In this document: in pieces, positions 43,542 through 52,005 of the stretch
How positions within the stretch are numbered: the stretch's first letter is position 1
Layout: each line of letters begins with the position of its first letter
Assembly: GCF_018403285.1 (NCBI RefSeq)
Contig: NZ_BOSJ01000007.1
Span: 124,001 to 188,000 of the forward strand
DNA from: Paenibacillus sp. J45TS6
Lineage (GTDB): Bacteria > Bacillota > Bacilli > Paenibacillales > Paenibacillaceae
Direction: 5' to 3'
DNA: 64,000 bases
Translations under genes and position numbers: made by a program
The notes under the pieces: generated by a model
Database searches by the model: none
Told to the model about the DNA's origin: nothing
The model's input: only the letters and a program-made list of their open reading frames with translations

Positions 43542-46500
43542 AAGAACTTATGAGAAAAAAATTAACTAATATACTAATTAGTATTATTTTTATATTGTCG
43601 TCTGTGTTTATTCTTCCTCCAGGACAGGCAAAAGCAATTGGTGTTGAAAGATTATTTCAAAGTCCTGATAACCCTAATGTATACTATTTTGTCGGTATGG
43701 TTTATTTTGAAGTTTGGAGGAATTCTGCGGGAGATTGGACTGATGGGAAAAAACCAGGAGGATCTTACAATGTTGATGGTTTTGATTATACATTCTCCTT
43801 TAATTCTTCTCGAAAAGTTAAAGCAGTGAAAGTGAGCAATTTTAATTTTAATTGGAAATATGCAGAACAAACCTTTGATGCCTCCCGCAAAGGTGAGTTA
43901 GCTACAAATAACAGAAAATACTATGAAGATGCAACCTCAACCAGATATAATTTTACTAATCCAGTAATATGGACAGGTAAGGGTTCTAATACGGCTTATG
44001 TACCCATTTATGTTAACAATGGATTGCTTGAGGCTAATATCCAACCTATCGATCGTAAAAAGGAAGAGGAAGACGAAGGAAAATATTTTGATTCTACTGT
44101 GTTAGGGTATCGGTATTTTTTTCCTACTCTTTTTGAGATCGAACTAGAACCTGAAGAAGGCAAAGCAATCATAAAACATTACACTACCACAGGTAAGTCT
44201 CTTGATGGAGTGTCTAGTTTCAAGAATCGTGAGGAGAAGATAGAGAAAGATAAAGCTTATAACTTTCCTCATACGACAGGGACAGCAGATTATCCATACA
44301 TAGGTTATAAGAAAAGTACCGTTGCTTCACCAAGTGGAGGTGACATTACACCAGGGGATCCTCCTAAATTCACTTATGATGCAAGTTTTCCAATCTACTA
44401 TGTGAATTTCTATTACGAACCAAAAATAGATCCGCCACCGTCACCGCCCACTGATTCAAGTGGAGGTGGAGCCTGCACCTATAATATAAATCCACCATCT
44501 CAAGTGGCTTCGCCTGTATCATCTTTCATGGAGCCGGGCGCACAAGGACATATCCTTGCGGATAACAACACGAATGGAAGACAGTTTGATGTAACTCTCG
44601 GTATTCCAACTTCGGAGAACCTCTACGCAAATACGTGGGCTATGAACTATTTGTATCAGCATACTTTTGGTCAGCAGAAAGGGAAAATCACGTATACCTG
44701 TAACGTAGAAGCTACTTACGTCTTAAAGTGGAAGGAAAAACAACCAGACAAAGTAGACGATAAAGGTAATAAAACGCCGCAGCCTGATATTGATAAGACA
44801 GATACGGAAGTGAAAAACTATCCTTTTTCTTTTACACGAGATTACTCTTACTGGAAAATCAATAATCTTGAAGTTTATCAGATCAATGAAGCAACGATGA
44901 GTAACTATGCTTTGCCTGGCGGAAACGTAACCTTACGCCCCAAAGGGTATAGTCCTCCTTCTATAAATATGGAGCATGCTGAAGATGTAGAGGTGCATGT
45001 GATACCAAAAGAAACCGGCGATATTCGTTTTACACCGGAAGTCGTCGATAAAGGTGGATATTCTAAGCCTTCTCCTCCTGATGATACATCGAAGATAAAG
45101 GCATTAGCTGAAGGGCAAACCAAACCTCCTGATGTGAAAAATGATGCCCTGCAGTTTTCTTATGGAGGCAGTACTACCACAGTGATGGACGGCAGCACAG
45201 TCTCACAGAACGGACCTACTCCCTCGAAAATACCGAATCCATCTAAGATGGGATCGTATAAGGAAACGGGAGAACAGGTGCTTTTCCAAGACCAGTTACT
45301 AATCAGCCGTTCTTTAATGAACCAAGCTCATACCACTTCTTCTGGAAGCATTAAGTATGGCTTGCTCCCTACTACGGTTGGCGGCAGTGGTGATAAGACT
45401 TATCCCGTATCTCCAATTAACACCGTTACTGTCCACACCCCAGTTGTGAACTACTCTTCCGTAACGGATGATCAGGAGCATAATCAAAAAACAAAACCAA
45501 ATGCGGCTCGAGCTGCCTTTATCTTAGATCGACCATTTAAAGTACGAATCCCAACAAGTGGACAGCATGTCAGTTACCCTGGATATGGTGATCGTGATTA
45601 TGCGAAGTATGTGAGAAGTAAGGAAGTCTATTTTCCCTTTGATGTGTACAGCGGTGACCAGCGGACTTTCTATCCAAAGAATACTTGGATTTCTGTCCCG
45701 GTAACTCAGCTCGAAATGGAGTTTTTCCTGCCGGTATGGGTAGATGAAGAGGACTATACGGTATGGTTCCGTACCATCGCCGAGAACTCGCCAGCTGATT
45801 TTAGCCATCAGCGGGATGCGAATACGAATCTTGCTCATCATGTTGCCACAGATTCAGCAGAAGTTGAAGTGATTGGCCGGTTATATGACTTTCACATTAC
45901 AGACATTGCAGATTATGAGTGGGAGAATGTATTCCGTAGTAGCCTAGGAAGTTATGTACCTTCCGGTTTTAGCTACTGGACAGGACTGAAAGGAATCGAT
46001 GGAGCAGCGAGAGGCAATAAACTGCCTTATATCCTGCCTGTGAGACCCGGAAGTCATCCGGTTCCGAGTTACGCGAATGTAGCTGTGAACACAGGTTATC
46101 ATTTCAAGTTTGATGTAAAGACAAAAGGGAATATGTTTTCATCCACCGATGGAATACGGATTACACCTACCTTTTATTATGTAGCCAAGGATGGCACGGA
46201 GAGACAGGAAGTTGATCTGTATTATAGTAAAGGTAACAAACACTTTATACGGATCGGTTCGGAGCAAGATGAAGAGAAAAGATTCGTTGTGCTTAATACA
46301 CGTTTGCGTAACGTACCTCTTACGGAAATGGCGGATACGGCAGCGTATCGTTATGCAAAAGAATTATCTGATGCCGATCGTCACCAGACTTCAAAAGACG
46401 TCTACACAGCGCAGTATGTAACAGGAGCTGCCAAAACCCCTGCTTGGGCAGGCCGCTATTCCTGGATGTTATTATCTCGTGATTTGCGTACGTTCATGGG

Positions 46501-46909
46501 TCCAAAAGATAAATTGCCTGAAGGTGTTGATACGTATAGGGCGAGTGCCTCGATCCAGCATTGGTATGGCGAATATAGCTTGCCAGCAGATGTAGTAGCG
46601 GTGAAGAAAGGTACTTCACTAGAGAAGTATGCGAGAGCTGAAATGTTGGATGACCAATCAGATCTACTGCTGAAAAGTGGGTATATCATTGTTAACTTCA
46701 ATATGGAAAGTATCCAGAATGGAGACACCGCGAATCCTCACTTGCAATACATTTATTCTCCGCTAATGAATCAGTGGAGGTTAGAAGGATATGAGCGTGG
46801 GTTCGTGACGCCTAAAGGGGATACTTTTTCTTCATTGGATGGAGATGTGCTGTATTATAATAGCGATCTTTCGAGCCGAGATGATTTCTCCTCTGAGGTT
46901 CCTCATTAG
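43538..46909 (+). CDS. Large secreted protein, 1123 aa, unrecognised
   Basis: It has a signal peptide (hydrophobic about 8-28, cleavage near AKAIG). A beta-rich N-terminal region runs to about residue 295. A Pro/Ser/Gly linker follows (PPPSPPTDSSGGG, about 302-314), then a long beta-rich region with many Tyr/Trp residues. No catalytic motif, LPxTG anchor, SLH or LysM domain is visible. ATGA overlap with the stalk-domain gene suggests a two-component surface system. Length and lack of repeats are unusual for an adhesin. Confidence 0.75.
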   Translation: MKELMRKKLTNILISIIFILSSVFILPPGQAKAIGVERLFQSPDNPNVYYFVGMVYFEVWRNSAGDWTDGKKPGGSYNVDGFDYTFSFNSSRKVKAVKVSNFNFNWKYAEQTFDASRKGELATNNRKYYEDATSTRYNFTNPVIWTGKGSNTAYVPIYVNNGLLEANIQPIDRKKEEEDEGKYFDSTVLGYRYFFPTLFEIELEPEEGKAIIKHYTTTGKSLDGVSSFKNREEKIEKDKAYNFPHTTGTADYPYIGYKKSTVASPSGGDITPGDPPKFTYDASFPIYYVNFYYEPKIDPPPSPPTDSSGGGACTYNINPPSQVASPVSSFMEPGAQGHILADNNTNGRQFDVTLGIPTSENLYANTWAMNYLYQHTFGQQKGKITYTCNVEATYVLKWKEKQPDKVDDKGNKTPQPDIDKTDTEVKNYPFSFTRDYSYWKINNLEVYQINEATMSNYALPGGNVTLRPKGYSPPSINMEHAEDVEVHVIPKETGDIRFTPEVVDKGGYSKPSPPDDTSKIKALAEGQTKPPDVKNDALQFSYGGSTTTVMDGSTVSQNGPTPSKIPNPSKMGSYKETGEQVLFQDQLLISRSLMNQAHTTSSGSIKYGLLPTTVGGSGDKTYPVSPINTVTVHTPVVNYSSVTDDQEHNQKTKPNAARAAFILDRPFKVRIPTSGQHVSYPGYGDRDYAKYVRSKEVYFPFDVYSGDQRTFYPKNTWISVPVTQLEMEFFLPVWVDEEDYTVWFRTIAENSPADFSHQRDANTNLAHHVATDSAEVEVIGRLYDFHITDIADYEWENVFRSSLGSYVPSGFSYWTGLKGIDGAARGNKLPYILPVRPGSHPVPSYANVAVNTGYHFKFDVKTKGNMFSSTDGIRITPTFYYVAKDGTERQEVDLYYSKGNKHFIRIGSEQDEEKRFVVLNTRLRNVPLTEMADTAAYRYAKELSDADRHQTSKDVYTAQYVTGAAKTPAWAGRYSWMLLSRDLRTFMGPKDKLPEGVDTYRASASIQHWYGEYSLPADVVAVKKGTSLEKYARAEMLDDQSDLLLKSGYIIVNFNMESIQNGDTANPHLQYIYSPLMNQWRLEGYERGFVTPKGDTFSSLDGDVLYYNSDLSSRDDFSSEVPH

Positions 46910-46959
46910 TTGAAGGTGAGAAGGTAGCTGGGCAGCATTTGTTGCCACAATTAAGCACC

Positions 46960-46989
46960 AAAAAGGCCCTGCATTTGCAGGGCCTTTTT
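46960..46989 (+). terminator. Terminator after the 1123-aa gene
   Basis: AAAAGGCCCTGCA-TTTGCAGGGCCTTTTT is a near-perfect stem with a T-run. The rest of the stretch to 47249 is AT-rich and holds nothing else. Confidence 0.85.
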
Positions 46990-47249
46990 GTGCATGCTGT
47001 TCAAACTTTAAACGATACTCTTATGATATTTTTCGCCTTACTTATGTGGTACCAATCATGATCTTGCTTACAAACCATTACTAATTGACTACTTTTTTGT
47101 CTAATACTTACATATGGGCTTGCCTACGAGCTACATAATCGCGACTTCTTAACTATATTATCGGTTATATGTTGAGAATATTAATAGATTAGAGAAAATA
47201 TTTTCAAAAAAATAGGGAACAAGCATGACTTTTGATCTATATTTTGTTA

Positions 47250-49058
47250 CTAAGACGCAACAGGGAGCTTTAAAGTCTGACCTGGATAGATCCAATGTGC
47301 ATTTTTAAGTTTATTGAGTTGTTGAAGGGTCTGCCAAGTGGTGTTGTATTTAAGGGAGATGGAATACAAGGTGTCCCCTGATTTTACAACATATACGGAT
47401 GGCTTTTCTGCAACAGGTTTAGACGGTTTGCTTGGTTTAGCTGGTTTTTCGGGTGTAACAGGAACCTCAGGTGCTGGTTTTTCTTCTGCTGGCGGAGCAA
47501 TAACCGGAGCTGTCCCTTCCGAGATCCGACCATCTGTAGTAACCGTTCCTTTGCCTAACTTTTGCAAATGAGTAATTAATGCTTCATCCAGAGAGCCGTA
47601 CATTCCTGCTTGGCTATATTTCTTGAACATATCGTATTCATCGCCGCCGATGGACGTGAAATCATTGGTTGCCAGGGAATAAACGGCGTTCGGATCAATT
47701 GCTTTTCCGCCAACCATCACGGAGTGAACCCGGCTTCCAGCTTCTTTTGAAGGGTCGATTTTAAAAGTAAAGCCGGAGATTTGGGGGAATCCGCCGCTTG
47801 CTTCGGGATAACTTTTCACCCCATTTTCCAAGGCTGCAATGAGGTCTTCACCTTTGACATTTAATGTGACAATCTGGTTACCAAAAGGAAGCACGGTAAT
47901 GACTTCGCCTTTAGTCACTTCCCCTTTCTCAATGGAAGCACGAATACCGCCGCCGTTCGTTAAGGCTACATCCGCACCCGATACATCACGAAGGGCATCT
48001 GCAATGAGGTCTCCTAGATTGGTTTCGCCAGTGCGTACTTTCTCACGAGCACCTTCCAGATCAGTTGAGATGTTTGCTACCACTTCGTCTAGAATCGGCG
48101 CTTGTTCTTTGGTGATGGAATCAACCAGAGCAGCTACTTTTTCATTAGGAGCAATTCCTGCTGCTTCTTTTTCGTCAATGAGGGAGGCTTTTTTCTTAAC
48201 TACATCACCGCCGTCAACCCATAGATCCACGACACCAACATATTTAGTGTATTCACCGGCACTGGCAATTAATGTCCCATTATCCGCCAGAATTCCATCT
48301 TCGAGGGTTGTGTGGCTATGACCGTCTATATAAACATCAATACCATCGACTTCTTTTACCACATCAAACGTATTATCTGTATCCGAATCATCCTGCCCGG
48401 TATGAGCCAGTGCAATGATAACATCTACTTTGTTACGAAGTTCGTCAACGTATTTTTGCATTTCATCCGATGGATCTGTGAACTGAATACCTTCTACGTT
48501 TTTTGGATTTGTTTTATAAGCAGTTTCCGGTGTAGTGAGGGCGATAATGCCGAGTTTCACTCCGTCCACTTCTTTAATGATATATGGATCAAAAAGGCCT
48601 GTGCTGTTCTTTTTCTTCACATTGGCACTAATCATAGGAAAGTTCAAATCTTTACTTAGTTTCACTAGATGCTCCCAGCCATAATTGAATTCATGGTTAC
48701 CGGGAACGATGGCATCATAACCCATTTCATTCATGACTTTCACGATACTTTCTCCATTGACAAGTGTAGCGAAGGTTGTTCCGTGAATTGCGTCACCGCC
48801 ATCTAGAAAAAGAGTGTTGGGGTTATCCTTACGGTACTTATCCGCAATTCCAGCAACTTTGGCATATCCCATGTTCGGCGAATCTTCTACGGCTCTTGCA
48901 TGGGTATCATTTGTATGTAGGATGGTGATGTGAGTTCCCTTTTGCTCAGAAGTGGAGGCCGTCCCTCCCAATTCTACTGCTGCATTAGCAAAACCCACTG
49001 AACTGAAAAATAATGCGGAAACGGCAATCGTCGATAATGTCTTTTTCCATTTAAACAT
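47250..49058 (-). CDS. Secreted 5'-nucleotidase/metallophosphatase with C-terminal LysM
   Basis: The 602-residue exported enzyme has a signal peptide ending FANAA. The UshA-type metallophosphatase domain (about 40-330) has metal motifs HTNDTHAR, LDGGDAIHG, PGNHEFNYG and GHSHT. The 5'-nucleotidase C-terminal domain carries TGETNLGDLIADALRD and TNGGGIRASI. A Pro/Lys linker leads to a LysM domain (VKSGDTLYSISLKYNTTWQT) that would hold the enzyme on peptidoglycan. It recovers nucleosides and phosphate outside the cell. The ATG at 49058 follows GGGAGGG. Confidence 0.9.
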   Translation of the reverse strand: MFKWKKTLSTIAVSALFFSSVGFANAAVELGGTASTSEQKGTHITILHTNDTHARAVEDSPNMGYAKVAGIADKYRKDNPNTLFLDGGDAIHGTTFATLVNGESIVKVMNEMGYDAIVPGNHEFNYGWEHLVKLSKDLNFPMISANVKKKNSTGLFDPYIIKEVDGVKLGIIALTTPETAYKTNPKNVEGIQFTDPSDEMQKYVDELRNKVDVIIALAHTGQDDSDTDNTFDVVKEVDGIDVYIDGHSHTTLEDGILADNGTLIASAGEYTKYVGVVDLWVDGGDVVKKKASLIDEKEAAGIAPNEKVAALVDSITKEQAPILDEVVANISTDLEGAREKVRTGETNLGDLIADALRDVSGADVALTNGGGIRASIEKGEVTKGEVITVLPFGNQIVTLNVKGEDLIAALENGVKSYPEASGGFPQISGFTFKIDPSKEAGSRVHSVMVGGKAIDPNAVYSLATNDFTSIGGDEYDMFKKYSQAGMYGSLDEALITHLQKLGKGTVTTDGRISEGTAPVIAPPAEEKPAPEVPVTPEKPAKPSKPSKPVAEKPSVYVVKSGDTLYSISLKYNTTWQTLQQLNKLKNAHWIYPGQTLKLPVAS

Positions 49059-49257
49059 ATAAGTTTCAACCCTCCCAATTTTTATCTCAAGCACATTTTA
49101 CCAAATAACTATGAAGAATAGTTCATTTTTTTAATCACTTTCTTGAACAGATGGAAGGTTACACCATAAAAGATATGAAGTAGAATAAATATAGTATGGT
49201 CTGTTTTGCGTACGAATTAACGTAAAGCTCTTATTTTCATGAGAGGAGGAATTACAA

Positions 49258-49698
49258 ATGATTAGAGGATTGTTTGAAACACATCTAGATGTACTGGATC
49301 TGGCACGCTCTGCTGCATTTTATGAAGACCAGGTTGGACTTGAACTCGCCCATACCGATAGCCGGGGTGCCCGGTTTTACTGGATTGGCGGAAAAGGAAA
49401 TGCCATGCTCGGTTTATGGAAAAAGGAACCGCATGAAATTTCCAGGCAGCACTTTGCTTTCGAAATACCGCTGTCTGAATTTACAGAGACAATAGACACG
49501 CTTGCTCAAAAAGGAGTGCTTCTTGATAATTTTGTCGGTGACAAAACCGGCAGGCCCTACGTTTTTGGATGGATGCCTGCTGTCTCTATGTTTGCAGAAG
49601 ATCCGGATGGTCATTTAATCGAGTGGCTGTCCATGCTTCCTGGAGAAGCGAAGCCAGAACTTGGGGTGATTCCATGGGAAGACTGGGATAAATTATAA
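49258..49698 (+). CDS. VOC-superfamily (glyoxalase/dioxygenase-fold) protein
   Basis: The 146-residue protein has the paired VOC modules: ETHLDVLDLARSAAFYEDQV in the first and SMFAEDPDGHLIEWLSML in the second, with His and Glu residues at metal-ligand positions. It may act in thiol conjugation or resistance; the substrate cannot be told. GAGGAGG supports the start. Confidence 0.8.
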   Translation: MIRGLFETHLDVLDLARSAAFYEDQVGLELAHTDSRGARFYWIGGKGNAMLGLWKKEPHEISRQHFAFEIPLSEFTETIDTLAQKGVLLDNFVGDKTGRPYVFGWMPAVSMFAEDPDGHLIEWLSMLPGEAKPELGVIPWEDWDKL

Positions 49699-50063
49699 TT
49701 TAAAAACAGTATGAAAACTCTCATGAACATACAGATAAAATAAATAAGAGCGCGCGTCCATTTTTTGAGACGGGTGCTTTTTTCAATATAGAAGTGAGCT
49801 CTGTAGTAATGCTGTCATAGGACAGCTCTTTTCAAGTTGCTAGCCACGAAGATAAATCACTTATAAGTTAAACTTATATAATAGAAGAAACATGATTTTT
49901 TTCGAGAAATAAAATGTGGTTTTTAGTGATAAAACTGAAAAATTAAAAATATCTATGAAAATCTTCCACAAGGGATAGACGAGTGCAAATGATTTCAGTA
50001 GAGTGGGTAAAAAGAAAAGATAAACCAGTGGATTGGATGCCCTGAAATAACGGAGGAAATCAT
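49699..50063. other. Intergenic stretch with a weak terminator
   Basis: An imperfect hairpin (AGCGCGCGTC...GACGGGTGCTTTTTT, about 49748-49783) follows the VOC gene. The rest is AT-rich promoter-like DNA ahead of the dGTPase gene. No other gene is seen. Confidence 0.5.
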
Positions 50064-51476
50064 ATGGACAAATTACGTGAACACAGACAATATGCAGAAA
50101 TAGATAAACTCGAAGGTTCGCGGGCTACTTACGAAAGAGACTATTCCCGCTTAATTCATTCACCGACGTTTCGCCGGTTACAGGGGAAATCCCAGGTGTT
50201 CGGTGCAGGCACAGGGGACTATTATCGCACAAGGCTTACTCATTCGCTTGAGGTGGCGCAGATTGCAAGGGAAGCGGCCCGAAGTCTGCTGCGAAAATAT
50301 CCCGATGCGGAGCTTGGCAGGGCAGATAACCCAGGGCTCGTTATTGACCCTGAAGTCGTAGAATGTGCTTCCATTGCTCATGATTTCGGCCATCCGCCTT
50401 TTGGGCATAAAGGAGAAGAAGTTCTCGATAACATTTTGACGAACTTGGTTCAGGAGAAAACGCAGTCCATTGTGGATGTAAATAAAACAGGCAAGGCATC
50501 ACCAAACCAAGTACAAAAAGTAACTGAAGCTATGCGCAGAAAGTATGAACATTTTGAAGGGAATGCACACAATTTTAGACTCATGATGTTCCTTGAAAAG
50601 CGAGAAAACATAGACGGATTAAATCTTTCGGATGCGGTGCTTCTTGGAGTTAATAAATACCCTTATCCCGGCACAGAGAACAAGAAGGGGATGTACCAAC
50701 ATGAGTGGCAATACATCAGCGATATTCGCAGCGAGTGGAAAATTCCGAAAGGGCAAAAGACACTAGAAGCCCAGCTTATGGACCTCTGTGATGATATTGC
50801 TTACTCAGCTCATGATTTAGAAGATGGCATTAAGGCAGGGAAAATCGAAGTTCATGAACACTTTTTGCATGACCCGCACATTAAACGGCTTATTGTTGAT
50901 AAGATCATGACGCTCGATGATGCATTCTGGTTGGGGTGGACGAAAGAAGCCATTGAACCAAAGGTAGAAGAGGTACTGAATAGTTTTCTCCGCATTTGGG
51001 AAGAGAAGATCCCTGGCTGTGACCATGATTTTTCTCGTACCCGCCGGGAAGTAAAAGCGTATTGGGTGAGTTTGTTTGTCAGTTCCTTGGGGATTATTGA
51101 TACCGGAGACTGGAAAAAGGTTACTTTTGTCAAGGAAGGGAAAGAGGATCTTGATCTGCTCCGTACAGTGAGTGTGCTCAAAAGTTTCGCATGGGTAACG
51201 ATGATCAAAGATCTTAGAGTTCAGCGTCTGCAAAAAAGAAGTGAATGGATTCTCCGGCGTTTATGGTATGCATTTAACGATCCCGCGACTTCAAAATCGA
51301 TCATTCCTTCGGATTGGCTGCAAAGGTATGAAAAAGACCAGGCTCGCCCTAATCCAATATGGACGTGGGAACACATGATTATAGACTATATCGCGGGGAT
51401 GACGGATGCCTTCGCTGAGAAAATATACAATGAATTATATGGTCTAAAAGTTGGCTCAATCTATGATCTTGATTAA
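50064..51476 (+). CDS. Deoxyguanosinetriphosphate triphosphohydrolase-like HD protein
   Basis: The 470-residue HD-domain protein has RLTHSLEVAQIAREAAR (His), CASIAHDFGHPPFGHKGEE (His-Asp) and LCDDIAYSAHDLEDG (Asp), the metal site of the Dgt family. It hydrolyses dNTPs to deoxynucleosides and triphosphate. AYAEIDKLEGSRATYERDYS at the N-terminus is typical. AACGGAGGAA precedes the ATG. Confidence 0.9.
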   Translation: MDKLREHRQYAEIDKLEGSRATYERDYSRLIHSPTFRRLQGKSQVFGAGTGDYYRTRLTHSLEVAQIAREAARSLLRKYPDAELGRADNPGLVIDPEVVECASIAHDFGHPPFGHKGEEVLDNILTNLVQEKTQSIVDVNKTGKASPNQVQKVTEAMRRKYEHFEGNAHNFRLMMFLEKRENIDGLNLSDAVLLGVNKYPYPGTENKKGMYQHEWQYISDIRSEWKIPKGQKTLEAQLMDLCDDIAYSAHDLEDGIKAGKIEVHEHFLHDPHIKRLIVDKIMTLDDAFWLGWTKEAIEPKVEEVLNSFLRIWEEKIPGCDHDFSRTRREVKAYWVSLFVSSLGIIDTGDWKKVTFVKEGKEDLDLLRTVSVLKSFAWVTMIKDLRVQRLQKRSEWILRRLWYAFNDPATSKSIIPSDWLQRYEKDQARPNPIWTWEHMIIDYIAGMTDAFAEKIYNELYGLKVGSIYDLD

Positions 51477-51569
51477 ATAATATTAAAAATCACTATTCAT
51501 AGAGATATACTTGGTGTATATTGGATACAACCTCCATTTATGAAAAATAGAGGGACGAACTAAATATAA

Positions 51570-51752
51570 CGGAAACAGGTGTACGGTGCTAGATGCAGCC
51601 GTACTTAATAGGGAAGACCGGTGAGATACCGGCGCGGTCCCGCCACTGTAACAGAGATGTAGCTTGCCATATGCCACTGGTTCATGAGGTGAACTGGGAA
51701 GGCGCATAGCTTATGGATCTTCCTCTGGAGCCAGGAGACCTGCCTGTTTTGA
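51570..51752 (+). promoter_or_regulatory. Cobalamin (B12) riboswitch upstream of metE
   Basis: The aptamer shows ACAGGTG...GGGAA, ACCGGTGAGATACCGGCGCG, TCCCGCCACTGTAA, and the B12 box GAGCCAGGAGACCTGCC (51728-51744), with P1 closing arms ACAGG/CCTGT. It should switch off metE when adenosylcobalamin is present, implying a B12-dependent alternative (MetH) in this organism. Confidence 0.93.
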
Positions 51753-51817
51753 CAACACTGCTGTACCTACGGGAGATAGGAAGGTGTTAAGATGGCTACC
51801 TGTCTGATCAAGAACAA

Positions 51818-51940
51818 GGGGCGTCTTTACCCTAGGTAAGTAAGGAAACAGCAACGTTTTACGTTACAAATGTAGACATCCGAGTTCTGCATTTCGTAAA
51901 TAAAGACGGAACCGTTCTCTAGGTGAAGACGTCTCTTTTT
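51818..51940 (+). terminator. Long-range terminator of the B12 expression platform
   Basis: GGGCGTCTTTACCCTAG (51819-51835) can pair with CTAGGTGAAGACGTCTC (51919-51935), followed by TTTTT. This gives a stem with a long internal region and a T-run just before the metE ribosome site area. It may be the regulated terminator. Confidence 0.6.
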
Positions 51941-52005
51941 GCCATTCGTAACCCAACCGAAGATGAACCAAGTTATTCATATTATACCTATACGGAGGTA
52001 AGGAA

